The position numbers and the translations under genes were made by a program. Positions 34,047-46,332 of a stretch of 64,000 nucleotides of DNA are shown here, piece after piece (the first letter of the stretch is position 1; each line of letters starts with the position of its first letter). Origin of the DNA: Adiantum capillus-veneris (taxonomy: Eukaryota > Streptophyta > Polypodiopsida > Polypodiales > Pteridaceae). The stretch spans positions 140,604,211 to 140,668,210 of the forward strand of contig CM043966.1 in NCBI GenBank assembly GCA_014529385.2, given 5' to 3'. A model generated the notes under the pieces. That model ran no database searches. It was not told where the DNA came from and saw only the letters and a list, made by a program, of their open reading frames with translations.

Positions 34047-36656
34047 GGGAGCCCCCTCAATTAAAAAATTTGGCCACCATGAGACAATGCAAGAACAAGC
34101 CCTTGAGGGGTTCTAAGACACTTCATCATTGACTAGGAGTCCAAGGAAGACAACTGGTGCTAAAAAGGGCCACTAGGGCCACCATATCCGATCACTGCAC
34201 GCAGCAATAGAAGCACCATCCTTGCTCATGCCATATCTAGTCACCAGAGAACTCTCTCTCCCTTGCACTCGTTGCTAAATGAGGGGGGGTGATTCATACC
34301 TTATACCATGCTCGATTGGCCCCCCACACTGCTTATGGGACTTTCCACGGCCACGTGTCACCGCTGGGTGGATTGGACCTCCAAGGCTTCCCAAATCCTC
34401 CCAAGATTTCCACAAAGCCATCAAAAGAAACCTATTTCCCCTATTGTTTTCAACTGCTTGCCAGTTGGCATGGCCCCCCAATCAGTGGTCTGTCAATCAG
34501 TGGTCTGCAAATCCCCACGGAGATTCCATGACACTAGCTTTGAGCTTCTCCATCTTGACCTCTTTTTGACTTTACCAAGTGCTCCAACCAGTACGACAAA
34601 TATTTGGAAAAACCTCCTTGCATCACACCATCATCAACTTGCGTCCAACTTCAATCAGCGATATCTCCACGATCTGGACTACGTTTTCCATGTTATCTTT
34701 TCCTATTAGATCCACATAGTGTCCACTACCTCTGTGAACCTCGTTGGGTTTCAGAAAACATCAAACACCAGATCAATTATGGCGGCCCACATGGATCAGA
34801 ACTAGCCCCCAACATCTGGAGATAACTTGGAATCCAATACGCTAAATGGCAATCTGAAAAGACCGACACGCTCCCCATGATGAGAACTTTAGTCCCATGC
34901 ATTCACATCGACTTTGACCACCTGTCATCCCAGCTTCAAACTGCCATACCTTACACCATGTACCTCGATTTGATGAGATGTCTGGACCTGCTCCCTCAGC
35001 ACTGCAAGCTCTACATTCCCAAGCCATAAACCATCACATTGATCATCCTTCACTTGCCATTCTATCTGGACCAATCTGGAGCACTTTTGGTCTAAAAAAC
35101 CACATAAAGCATACATCTCCACTTCCACTTGCATGCCAGGCTCTTCCCATCTGCTCTAGCCTTCTGCCATGCATCTATAAGCATACACATCACGGGGTGT
35201 GTCCTCTGCTAGGGTCAACACACTTTGGCTGCACCGTCATTGCCCAACCCCCTTGCTGAACATTCATGTTCAACCAAAAAACAACCTTATTCTTCTAACA
35301 AATGCAAAAAATGGAAAATACTATTAGCAAACCAAAAGACACTAACATATATACAAGGGCCTACCTTGCCCGCTACTGCCAAAAACTCGAGTGGATTGCC
35401 CCACCCCGTGTAACACATAGTCTTCACCTAGATAAAAAATTTGGCACAGATCTTGTTCATCCATCTGCAGGACCTTCCAACAGTGTTTCATCCATGTTCG
35501 CAGCCATCCATGCACACAATTTTCCCAAAGCTCTTTAGCATCTCTTTGCACATTTACCTGCCTCATCAACAAACCAAGATCTATAAGCATACGATCTGTA
35601 CCAACCAACAATTTTGAACCTCCCTCCCAACCATGTAAAGCAGGGTTCTTCTCAATGGAACTCTGTATCTGGCTGATAACATACCTCACTGTTGTGCTTA
35701 CAAGCATATATTTCAACCATGTACTGCATACTTCCTTTGATAGCTTAGACATCACCAAGAAATCTCCATCTCCCATATGACATACGTGCTTCACTGGACT
35801 CTTCACCTCCTCTGAACCCGTACACTCCTCTCTGCCGCATCATCAAGATCTTATTCTTCAACCACTAGCTCCTCAAGGTTGATCTGCTCCATCTTCTTGC
35901 CATCTTCAATTGCCTATTCTTCGATCGCCTCTCTTATCACCGCATCATGCTCTGCCAAAGTAGAGAGAGACTCTCCCCACCTTGCATCATCCTGGTCCTC
36001 ATCGATAAGCAATGCCACCTCATTCCTTTTGGAAAGATTCTGCATCACCTCTATTTGCATATCCTCATAGGTGGACATAGACTCCTCCACTTGATCCTCA
36101 CCAGGCATATCGGCATGCATTGCTTCTTGCTCTTGATACATATCCACTCTATCTCCATGTATATGAAAAAGATCAAACTCTTCATACTTGGAATGGGTTG
36201 ACTTTATTTCCCAGCTTGTATCTGCATCCATGGAGCTGCACTCACCCAAATAAACCTCATGTTCTATCTCAAGCTCAGGAATATCCTCCAGCTTTATGGA
36301 CTTGACTTCATCTGCAAATCGTACCCTCTAATCTTTACCATTATTCAAAGAAGAATAAACGTCCATACCTTCATAGGGTAGCACTTCCCTTGCCCGATTT
36401 GGAATTGTCTTCACCTCCTGTACAATTGTAGCCGCCCTAAATGACAACCTGGGCATGGTAACCACCTCATCTCTTTGCATCTACAAAATCCTAGTTCTTC
36501 CTGCACCGGTACATTCATTTACACCACCTTCGGCTCGACTCTCACTAATTTAATTGGCTTAGACACCACAGCATTGGACAACCCCTTCTTGGCTTGCCGC
36601 TTCTTCAATAACTTCTTGGTCTGGCCTCTCACCAATTCCACTACCTCCGCATACGT
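34047..36656 (-). mobile_element. F2 internal region, first part
   Basis: This is the paralogue of 30348-32960. Minus-strand fragments at 36249-35914 (acidic, begins MGECSSMDADTSW) and 35806-35342 (contains YVISQIQSSIEK and ALHGWEGGSK) are longer than in F1. It is cut by element C at 36656, and the alignment resumes at 58585. Confidence 0.6.
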
Positions 36657-37723
36657 TAGTACAACCATAGTATGTCAACCCTAGAAGGTGGCATGGGCAG
36701 ATATATACAGCCTAGCAAAAGCATGGCAAAAGGCTGGAGGAGCTAGGAAGATCATGGGCTAACAGGTAGCAGCAGAAATGTATGCCTCATGCGGCTTATA
36801 TGCCAAGAAGGGCTCCATATGGGGGTAATTGGGGTAGCACGTGAAGGAGATGCGAGGTGCAGTCTTTGGGTCCAAGAATGAATAGCTCAAAGTGCTCAAG
36901 GAGCAGGTCCAAACGGCTCATCAAACCGAGCTACAAAGCCCAAGTTATTGAAGGTTGAAGGTTCAGTGTGTTGCAGACTCTTGTCGGATAGGCCAGTCGG
37001 GGATAGGTGGTCCAAGTGGAAGTCAGGGTGTAGGCTTGTAGTGCTCAATGTATGGAGGCTACTTGTCTTTTTAGATTGCAAATAGGAGTTACGGATTGCA
37101 TTTTATGGCCAGTTGAAGTTTTTCCGGCGGCTAGGTTGGTGCCTGCCTGACCGCATGGGGAGGTGTGCCATCTGGCGTCTTTTGAGCCTTGATAAATTTC
37201 TAGAGTAGGGTATGCATCATACGAAGCTAGCAAGAGTTGAATGCACGTTAAATGGAGCCTAGAGAGAAAAGATATAAAAGCCGAAAGATTGGGTGCACTT
37301 ATCCGGAGTTGATTGCAGGTGCTTTGGTCGGTTTTTGCGGCCTCGGTTTGAGGGCTTGGAGAAGTGTGAAATGTGGTGAGGTTGGATGGGTTTGAAGTTG
37401 AAATCATGAAGTTGTGACTGGGCTTTGCGGTTTGGAAACCCAAAACCGGAGCCACAAATGGCCAAGCTATGGAATTGGAGGGCATCTAATATTTTTTCCC
37501 CTCATCAAATGGATTGTTTTTGACGGCTTTGGGAGGCTTGGACCTGGGAGCGCCACGTGTCGGGAGGCTTTATCCCAAATGCAAGAGGTGGAGGCGGGGT
37601 GCTAGTTTATATAGGCTTGCCCGTGAGGCAGTTATAATGCATACGATGAGAATGGGAGCTCCATGGTGGCTTGGCTATGGCCACTCGCCCGTGGGCGTTA
37701 CATGTGTGGTCCGCCGGCGGCGC
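36657..37723 (+). repeat. Element C 5' LTR copy 1, partial
   Basis: It starts TAGTACAACC, corresponding to TGGCACAACC at 56336 with transitions, and follows the 3' LTR for about 1.07 kb to about 57420. It then stops where a new LTR start begins. The downstream TATA region of the LTR is missing. Confidence 0.75.
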
Positions 37724-38150
37724 TGGTGCAGCCAAAGTGTGTCGACTCTAGAAGGTGGCATGGGCAGATATATGCAGGCTAGCAGAAGCATGGCAAGGGA
37801 CTGGAGCAGCTAGGAAAATCATGGGATGGCAGGTAGCAGCGGAAGTGTATGACTGATGCGGCTTATAGGCCAAGGGAGGCTCCATGAGGGGCTAGTTTGG
37901 GTAGCAAGTGAAGGAAAGACAAAGTGGAGCTTCTGGGTCCAAGAATGAACAGCTTGAAGTGCTGAAGGAACAGGTCCAAACGGCTCATCAAACCGAGCTA
38001 CGGAGCCCAAGTTATTGAAGGTTGAAGTTTCGGCGGTTTGTAGATTCTTGCCGGACAGGGCACCTGGAGACAGTTGATCCAAGTGGAAGTCAAGGTATAG
38101 GTATGTAGAGCTCAAGTCATGGAGTCTACCCGTCTTTTCAAATTGCAAAT
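37724..38150 (+). repeat. Element C LTR copy 2, partial, fused to gag
   Basis: It begins exactly at an LTR start (TGGTGCAGCCAAAG) and follows the LTR for 427 bp to ATTGCAAAT. From there the sequence is capsid coding sequence. The rest of the LTR, the primer site, the leader and the gag start are deleted. Confidence 0.75.
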
Positions 38151-38154
38151 CAGC

Positions 38155-39142
38155 GCATAGTTATGGACCAATTTTCACCGGAGAAGAAGATCCAAAAGAA
38201 TGGATGGTTGCTTTTGAGTTGTATATGCTATCACTGCATATGCCAAATGAAGATAGCAAAATGCAAACGATTCCGGTGCTGATGCGGGGAAGAGCAAAGA
38301 CATGGTTCTATGCTTTGGAAGGAGAACCAAGACTTATGTGGCCGACGTTGCGGGCCCGTTTTTTGCATGATTTTCGAGAAGAGGTATCTCCTGCCGATCT
38401 GGATGCAAGGTTGAAAAATTTGAAGTAGGACGTGAACGAGGAATTTGGTGTTTTCCTCGCCCTCTTTGAAGAGTACTAGAGGGACTTTGCAGTGGCCATG
38501 CAGTTGGCCAATGATGGTGAGTACTTTAAATTGGAAAAGTTTATGGATTGTTTGCATCCCAAAGTTCGTCAAAAGGTGGATTTCGAGGGCCCGAAGAATT
38601 ACAACGGGGCTGTTTCTATTGCATGATCTAAGAGTCAGAAAATTAAAAAGAAGATTGAGAAAAGTGCGTTGGGGTACAAAGCGATGATTACCAATCTGAC
38701 CTCAAATCCGAGAGAAGAAGTTCAAATGGAGAATCAGCCTAATTGAGGGGTAGCAACTGTTCCTCAACAATGGGTACGTACAGTTCAAGGTTTGTCTGAG
38801 AAAATGCAAGAGTTGCGTTTAAGTGTTATGGACAGAGGTCAAGCAAGGACAGGAAGAGGTAGGGCTAGGCAACTGCCTGATATATATTACAATTGTGGAG
38901 AGGAGGGTCACTATGCTCCAAATTTCCCTCACCCACCAAGAGAAAGGGGCGGCATGTATCCTTTGTTTGGTCAAGGCAGGGGTCAAGTGCAGTTTAATGG
39001 TCAAAGGGAGCAGCAAGCAGTCAAAAACCAAGCACAGGCGGCTCCGTCAGGTGATGATGAAGTGCAAAGGGTTAATATTATCGGTGTTGACAGGCAGGAG
39101 GTTGATATTATGGCCAACAAAAGAGCAAGAGGCAAGAAATAG
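38155..39142 (+). pseudogene. gag: Element C gag, 5'-truncated
   Basis: The capsid part is in one frame with scattered stops: PIFTGEEDPKEWMVAFELYM, TWFYALEGEP, FGVFLALFEEY, then LEKFMDCLHPKVRQKV in the same frame. A zinc knuckle (YYNCGEEGHYAPNF, 38886-38930) has lost its first and last Cys. Element E has the same capsid layout (FLDNLEMAHLI, AKAWYETL). The gag start is missing because of the LTR fusion. Confidence 0.8.
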
Positions 39143-39262
39143 ACCGAGACGGAACGTGAAACTAGAGCAAAGAAGGGTAAAGGGAAGGTGAATGAAGGTA
39201 GAGAGCAGCCAAAGCTAAGGAAGAGAAGATGAAGGCAACGAATTAATCATAAGGATTTTCAG

Positions 39263-40060
39263 TTGGGACGCGGTAATCTGAAATATGATTTGGTAAGAGA
39301 TGTTCAAAATCAAAAGGCTAACATCACTTCTGGGCAACTGTTTGCATTAAACCCTAAATTAAGGAGGGAATGGTCAACCAGCGGCAGTAAAAGGCTTCCT
39401 CGAGTAGGAGGAGATGTGCATGCAATACAGAATCTAGCCTTGAGGGTGGGGAGTCCGACCGATGTGCTTCTAGTGGTGGATGTTTTGCTTGAAAAGAAGA
39501 AGCATGTTCAAGCCTATATTGATGGTGCTGCCCAAGTCTGTGTGATCAATGAATCTGCTATGAGGGATATTGGTAGTAAAGCTGTTGTCAGGTCCAATGT
39601 GAACATGAGGATGGCCAACCATGCCAAAGCTCAGTGTTCAGGAGTGGCACATGATGTGAAGGTAAAGATTATGGGAGTTGAGTGCTTAATCGATTTTTTT
39701 GTCATGAAAGTCGGAGAAAATGCTTATCCAATTATATTGGGGAGGCCATGGTTGTTGGAAATTGGGGCCAAGCAAGATTGGGAGAAGGGGTTGTTTACTT
39801 TTTCGGATCGAGAAAATGGAGGACAGATTGTGTTGGATCTAAAGACCAAGGAGAGCCGCTTTCGTCCATCAGCTGGGGGAGATAATCGAGACTTCAACAC
39901 CAGTTACGAGTATGAAATTGAGTCTACTTATGATGAAGGGTTCACCAGTGTTAAAGAGGAGGAGAGTGAGGAAGATTCATTGAAGCTGGATAAAAATTTA
40001 TTCGGAGTCACCGTAGACTCTACCATTGCAAGGAATGGTATGCAAGCCCCTGTCTGTGGT
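39263..40060 (+). pseudogene. Element C retropepsin
   Basis: The open frame 39263-40411 begins with a basic lead and holds the active site AYIDGAAQVCVINESAMRD (about 39510) and YPIILGRPWLLEIGAKQDW (about 39725). The usual DT/SGA is DGAA here and DGGA in E, so the lineage has an atypical triad. An acidic linker follows (EEESEEDSLKLD). Confidence 0.85.
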
Positions 40061-41000
40061 CTGAAGGCTAAAGAGGTGGAAGATATGCTAGGTACAAAAT
40101 TAACAAAGCAGGAGAAGGAAGGCTATATGGACCGTGCATCCTATCTCGACCTATTTGCGAGAGAGTACAAATATCTGAGAGGAGCTAAAGGAGTGGAGCA
40201 TCAGATCCTACTTAAAGACGGATGCAGGCCAAAAGCACAAAAGCTAAGGAGGTTGGGAGATATTCAAAAGGAGGCTCTATGGCAGGAGATCAACAAGTTG
40301 CTCGAGGCAGATATTATATATCTAGTGAAAGAGTCTCAGTGGGTTTCTCTTGTCGTCATTACCCCAAAGAAGAATGGAAAATGGCGAGTATGTGTAGACT
40401 ATAACCTTTGAATGCTGCGACAGCGGGAATCACTACCCTTTGCCATTTCAGGATGAGATTTTAAACCAGGTTGCCAAACACAAATGCTATTCTATTATGG
40501 ATGGTTTTTCAGGATATTTTCAGATTGGTATTGCTCTGGAGGATCAAATAAAGACTACCTTCATTTCTCCTTGGGGGTGCTTTGCCTACCGCAGGATGCC
40601 TTTTGGACTGGTGAATGCATATGCTATATTTCAAGATTGGATGAACAAGGTTTTTGGGCCATACTTGGGTAAGTTTATTAGATTTTTATGGATGATATTG
40701 GTTGTTATAGTTCCAAGGCAGAACATTTGTCCAAGTTGAGGCTGTGTTTTCAAAGTCTAGATGAAGAAGGAGGGCAATTGAACCCAAAGAAGTGCAAGTT
40801 GGCACAACCAAGAGCTCAGCTGCTGGGTCATGTGGTATCACAAAATGGAATAGAATCAGATCCAGAGAAGATGAAAGCATTGGTTCTTATGGAGCCTCCC
40901 ATTAGTGCGACAGGGTTGGCATCGTTCGTGCATAAGTTAAAGTATTTATCCCGCTTCTTTTGGATGTTGCCACAATATTTTTACCCTCTTCAGAAAAGGG
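40061..41000 (+). pseudogene. pol: Element C reverse transcriptase, broken
   Basis: RT motifs appear in order: RPKAQKLRRLG, WVSLVVITPKKNGKWRVCVDY, a frameshift at about 40410, CYSIMDGFSGYFQI, YRRMPFGLVNA, another shift, then FMDDIGCYS (the YxDD box with Phe; both Asp kept) at about 40685, and AQLLGHVVSQNGI. Close relatives of the first motifs are seen in E. Two shifts inactivate it. Confidence 0.9.
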
Positions 41001-41500
41001 CTCAACAGGTGCATGGGTTTGATTGGGATGATGAATCTCAAGAGGCATTTGACAAAGTGAAAGGTATTCTATGTCAGCTACCTATAGTGTGCCCTCCTAT
41101 CCAAGAGAATGATTTCTACATTACTATGACGGTGGGTACGGTGGCTATTGGAGCAGTATTGTTACAGAAGGTGGGGAGAAGTTACAAGCCTATTTACTTC
41201 GAAAGCAGGGTAATTAGTCCAAGGGAAACTACTTATACGGAAGTGGAACAGTGGGTGATGGATTTAGTCTTTGCCTGTAGGAAGTTCAAAGTGTATTTGT
41301 TTGTTTGTAAATTTTATGTGTTGACCGCTAACAATCTTTTGCCTGAAGTGGTGCTTCACTTGAAGCCAGGGAAACAAATCATGAAATGGGTGATAGAGAT
41401 TCAAGAGTTTGAGTTTGAGTTCAAAGTAGATCACACGAGTCGGTCTCATTTGACGGATATCCTAATCAACAAAGAGGTCGAATTACCAATTTATCCAAGA
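41001..41500 (+). pseudogene. Element C RNase H (Ty3/Gypsy type)
   Basis: The domain continues in the frame 40688-41743. TVAIGAVLLQ near 41145 and YKPIYFESRVI mark it, but the usual first catalytic Asp (YxDAS) is replaced (ITMTVGT). The end EFKVDHTSRSHLTDIL is the degenerate form of the usual HxxGxxNxxAD. Confidence 0.8.
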
Positions 41501-42021
41501 TTAGTGCGAGAGGAGGATAAGGAGGAACCATACTTGAAAGGGGCCTTCACTATGTTGTTTGATGGTGCTTACAGAAGGGTAACACAAAAAGCATGTGGGG
41601 GTGTGGTCCTTCAAAATCCGCACGGCATAGTCATTTTTTCCAAAGCTTACAACTTGGAAGAGGTGCATACCAGCAATGAGATAGAGTATCTTACTCTACA
41701 TCTGGGACTAAAGCAGTGTATAGAGTTTGCAAATAAAGGTTAGTAGTAAAAGGTGATGCTCTATTGGCTATCAAAAAACTTTTGGGCATATGGAAGGTAA
41801 AGAGGGATTCTCTCAAGAATTGGTTTTTCTCTATAAAGAAGCTGTTGAAGTTTTTTGAGAAATTGTAGTTCAAACATGTGAGAAGGGAACATAACCAGGA
41901 AGCAGATCGGTTAGCTAGCAGTCATGTTCAGACTCATGTGTCAAGTTTGTATGTGGCACTTGCTACTTATGTAGGTAGGGAGACTTTGAAGGACATAGAT
42001 GATGTCTTGAGTACAAGTCAA
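41501..42021 (+). pseudogene. Element C second, archaeal-type RNase H
   Basis: After the first RNase H comes another RNase H fold: MLFDGAYR, GGVVLQNPHGIVIFSKAY, NEIEYLTLHLGLKQC (to 41743), then in the next frame VKGDALLAIKKLL and FKHVRREHNQEADRLAS. The catalytic Asp, Glu and the Asp of KGDAL are visible. An additional archaeal-type RNase H between RNase H and integrase is known for the plant Tat lineage, which places C there. Confidence 0.8.
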
Positions 42022-42965
42022 TGTTGTGGCGGTTACGCCTCTAGCGGTGGCTATGATAGTGAGAACTCAACCGACAAACAAGAATGTCAGACGAGGACGG
42101 AGCTTGACCCGCAGGCACATGGAAACAAACAGGTGGGTGTCAAATCACCTACCCGACCCTCTAATGAAAATCACTAGCAAGGAAATCAAATCTAAGTTCT
42201 CAAATACGCAAGTGACTGAAATCCGTACTACAAACGAATGCTATCCAAAACATGATCTAGAGTCATCGAATCAGCCTCAAACTCAAAGGGGGGTCTCTAC
42301 ACTAGGTAAGGACAATACCCTATGAATCTATAATACAATCTCAACCTGTAACCACTCCGTGCGGTAAACACGTATGAAGATAGGCCGAAAAATACAGATG
42401 ACCAAATCTCGACTCCGATGGTACTAATGTGTAGCTCTACTCGCTACGGTTCTATAGATATATGGCACGCTCAATTTCGACACACAGGTAGGGAGAAAAC
42501 TTACATAGAAACTCATGGGAGATCACGTAGAAGCTGAATGCGCGCACGCTTGGTATCGGTGCGTAGCTCTCCCCGTTGCTAACACAATGGTGGTGTCGCT
42601 TCTGCAATGGCGGCTCCGTAGCTCGTGTAGCAAGAGGATATACTCTCTCTCTCTCTCCCTCTCTCTCTCAGACACAGTCACGGCGCTCAAAAACTCACCT
42701 TGGTTAATGATTCAAAATTGTTCCCGTAGGTTTACAAAAATTGGCTCTTATACCTTAGCCTTGGAGGTGTGAAAACATCTCTAATCTAATTACATAAGTA
42801 GGTGAAACTACTTGGGGAATACAAGCTGGAAACTCAATTGAGTCCCGCTAATCACAATGAATCGGCTCCATAAAAAAAATGAAATGTCGGATAGAAATTT
42901 ATTACAATAAGTGTTTACAAAAACATGAGTGTGAGCAAAAATGTATAGGTGTGGTCCTCCACTCA
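42022..42965 (-). repeat. Element D 3' LTR
   Basis: On the plus strand it runs TGTTGTGGCGG to CTCCACTCA. On the minus strand it starts TGAGTGGAGG and is preceded by the purine tract. The minus-strand TATA-like site lies at 42742-42753 (GGTATAAGAGCC), in the same context as the TATA box of A. Confidence 0.92.
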
Positions 42966-42980
42966 ATACTCCCCCCCTCC
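42966..42980 (-). other. Polypurine tract of element D
   Basis: Read on the minus strand it is GGAGGGGGGGAGTAT, directly before the 3' LTR. Confidence 0.85.
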
Positions 42981-43020
42981 ACGTTCATGTCATCCCTGAC
43001 ATGAAATCCTTGCTTTGTCT

Positions 43021-46000
43021 TTAGTGGAGTCCTGTCAATTTCAGCATCTGAAGATGTGACTCGTATCTTAGGTTCCCAATGGTCAGTGTAGGGCCGTATA
43101 TCTTACTTTCATGAGTAAAGAAACTAGTGTAGAATGCCTCCTCAAAGGCCTGCATGTGGAAGCTCGGCATAAACATGATTCTCTGATAAAAGAGGTGTAA
43201 TACTTTTGTAGATGGCTGCAAGGCTAGATCATACATCATATTTGTCACTGTGTCGGCCGTTGACAACAATGTTGAGCGGGTAGCTTTATCCGGCGCGAAC
43301 ACTTCAATGCAAGCCAATAGTGTTCTGCAAATCTTTTTGAGCATTTGACACGAAAGGTGAGGAGAGCCAGTAAAGAGATTAATGGTGCCTGTTAGGGTTT
43401 TCACCATGTAGGCCTTAATTATTCTCTCTCCCACCTTCGGTCCTTAAGCCAATTTGGCTTCTTTGCTGTGATTCTTCCATGTTCTTGCCAACTCCTGACT
43501 CGTGGCACTGGACAAAATGTTGCATCTTCTCTAACTTCCTTGGGTGCCTCCACCAAATAGATTAGGTAGGTTGGGTACTTTGTCAACCACCCTTTCCTCC
43601 ATCTCGGTTGGGAGTCTACTATTTTCTTTGATTCCTCCTCTTTTGTGATGTCGCCTTCGTATAGCACAACATACTGCTCCTCGTCTATCCTTTTCTTTGT
43701 TTTCAGCACTTCAAACTTTAGTAGAGGAAGGGGCAATGTAGGTTGCATCCACTGTTCTTGCAGCACCTTAGTATCCAACCCTTGAAGTCTGATGGAGAAC
43801 AGGAGTCTTCTTTCCCACTCCATGGCTGCCTTTGCACTCTCCTCTGTTGCCTGCTCTATCTGCTCGTGCAATCTATTTTCCTCCTCCTTAGTAAGTCTTG
43901 ATGTTGTGGCCTCTTCTTGTGCTGGGGCTGGATCTTCAATAGTTGTGGCTTTCCCAGTCTTTGGTAGCTCCACGGATGCCCCGCCGGTTTCTTCTTGCCT
44001 TTTATCATTTTGTCTTGCAGATCTTGGAGCTGCTTTCGGAGGGCCTCATTCTCCGCTCTCAATGCTTGGTTCTCTGATGTAATTCGTTCTTCTGCAGCCA
44101 ATGAGCCCTCCGTAATGTGCAATCTCTGCTCTTGCTCTAGCCGCAATTCTCTTTGCAAGCTCCGGACTTGATCTTCCAGAACGAGGACTATTGATCCCTC
44201 TGGCTCTACTCCTGCTTTGCTAGCTCTTGGTGTGGATCTAAGCCTTAGGATTGTTCTCTCCTGCAACTCCATCCTTTCTTGTAGCTCAATGAGCTCGTCC
44301 TTTGTAGCTTCCAATTCATCTTCAATTCTTTCTTTGGCTTCTTGTGCACTGGCCACCTCTCTTGAAGCATCAGCAAGTTGGAGGATTAGTCCATCTCTTT
44401 CATTTTCTGCTTCCAAGAGAGATGCCTTGAGGTACTCTGATTTTTTTAGTGCACTCTCATATTTTGTTTCCATCTCATCTTCTCTCTTTTCCACTTCTTC
44501 TTTACTGTCCCTCATTGTCTTTGATCGGGCTTTGATCTGCTGCAATAGTTGATGCACTTTCTGGATATCTCTTTCATCCTCATCCTCAAGTTCAAGTGCT
44601 CTTTCTACTACAGTCTCCCTTAGCTTCAACTCATCCTTTGCCTTCTCAGGTACTACCCTCTGCTCTCTCTCTACTCTATTCTTGGTCCTCCTCTCCGTTC
44701 TTCTTGTGCTAAGGCAATGCCATACACAACCTTGAGGGCCTCTTCTTGAGTATATCCTGTGTCTATTAGAGCATCATATTGCTCTTTCTTCTCTTGAACT
44801 GGATCCGTTGTCTTCTCCTCTTGTTGTATTTCGGGCTTTTCTATCACATCCACTTCAACTTCAGTAGTCATCTCCTCCACTATCTTTTCCTTTCCTTTAG
44901 GACTTGTCTCCTCTACCTTGCCCTTGCCCTTGTCACCTCTTTTTAATTCAGCTTTAAGGTGCTGAACTTCTGCTTCAGTGTATGGCTCTACTGGTTGCTG
45001 CTCCAAGATAGCTTCTGATTCTTCATAAGCCTTGATATATTGATCGTACTGATCAATATTTGGTCTTGTTGAGCTGGCTCCGACTTTTGTTGGGTCTCGT
45101 ACCCACTTTTCCTCAAAATCTCCTTTTAAAGCTCGCTCGACTCTAAACTGTTCAATCAACCTCTCCATTCTAACGGCTTTCTGGCTCTTAGTTTACTTTG
45201 GAGATGGTTTCTTCTTGGTCTTCTTCTTGAGGGGCTCGTCTTCTTCTTCTTCTGGCTCGGAAACAATTTCTAGTTTCCGCCTTGCCCTTGTTGACACTCT
45301 CTTTGTGACCTCTGGCTGGTCTTCATCTTCATCTATCTCTTTTAGCCATTGGTTTTGCGAGGGAGCCTTTGGCCACTGGTCCCTTGCTCCGATAGCTTCA
45401 TAAGCTATCTTAGTCAACACTTCGGCTCCTCCAATGTACGTTGGCTTCTTGTTCTGCAAAGCAATTACTTGCTCATGAATGTGCTGAGCATAATTGACTT
45501 CCTTCGAGATGTTGCTCTTTATTGCCCAAGTGATTGTTGTGGCAACAGCATGTGGTGGTGTGGTATACTTCTGTGGACTTTTGTTGCATATGTGTAAAAA
45601 CTGGTTGTAGAGCCGGCAAAGCTTTGCCGCTCTTGGATCTGCCATGTCTTCATAGGTGGCATTTTGCTTCTTTGGCCATACACTTCTATGGCTTCCCGTA
45701 TTTCTCTAACTGAGCATCCTTTGTTGTGAAGCTTCAGAGCATCTGCAATGAGCTGATGAGTGATAACCACTTCAACCTTTTCCCCGTCCAAGGTTGTGAG
45801 TGTAGCCTTTCTGTCTTTCTGTATGGTGGTTGCCAACTCATACACTCTTTGAGTGTCTACTCCTGATGGTGTGGAAGTGAAAAACCTGTGGAGATCTACC
45901 CTTTCCAGGTATCGGCTTATCTCCTCTATTCTGCTATAGTCCACCAGTTCTTGGGGAATCATTGGGATATCCACTGTTTTTCCCCGTGGGTCTCTAAAAG

Positions 46001-46163
46001 TACCTTGGTATATCTATATCCCTTGTTCTTCTAACACTGCTTCTTCTACCCAAGTCTTTGTGGGCTTGAGAGTCTCTGGGGGAATAGAAAATGGCTCGGC
46101 TTCTGCTATTTCTTCCTTGAGTGTCGGTCTCTTTCTCTTTGCTGACGACTTCCCCGAATCCAT
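43021..46163 (-). pseudogene. ORF3 of element D: long coiled-coil accessory protein
   Basis: On the minus strand the ATG at 46163 starts a basic N terminus (MDSGKSSAKRKRP). After a stop and several frame changes the product runs through KVEVVITHQLIADALKL (about 45770), GAEVLTKIAYEAIG (about 45420), a long Glu-rich heptad stretch (45168-43860), and a C-terminal domain: AAMEWERRLLFSI, CPVPRVRSW, YMVKTLTGTINLF, IMFMPSHF-like text and AFYTSFFTHESK. Each part has a counterpart in ORF3 of A in the same order, although the copies are highly diverged. The conserved C-terminal domain (about 25710-26480 in A, 43850-43021 in D) is the most alike. The function is unknown, and no membrane segment is seen. 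Confidence 0.78.
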
Positions 46164-46332
46164 GGATCCTGTAACTCCAATTTCAGAAGTTAGCGTCTTT
46201 TTCAGTACTGAAAGATGAAATTAAGCTTTTAACTATCCAAATGACTTAAAAATTGAAACATAAGCTATTCAGGGCCTAATGATGCAATGCATGTGGAAAA
46301 ATGTGCAATTTGGGTGCAAAATCATGTTGCAG

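Noticed and set aside
43792-44552. Plus-strand open frames rich in Ser and Leu opposite the D ORF3
   Set aside because: They are reverse-strand shadows of the coiled-coil part of ORF3, which has a homologue in A on the coding strand.
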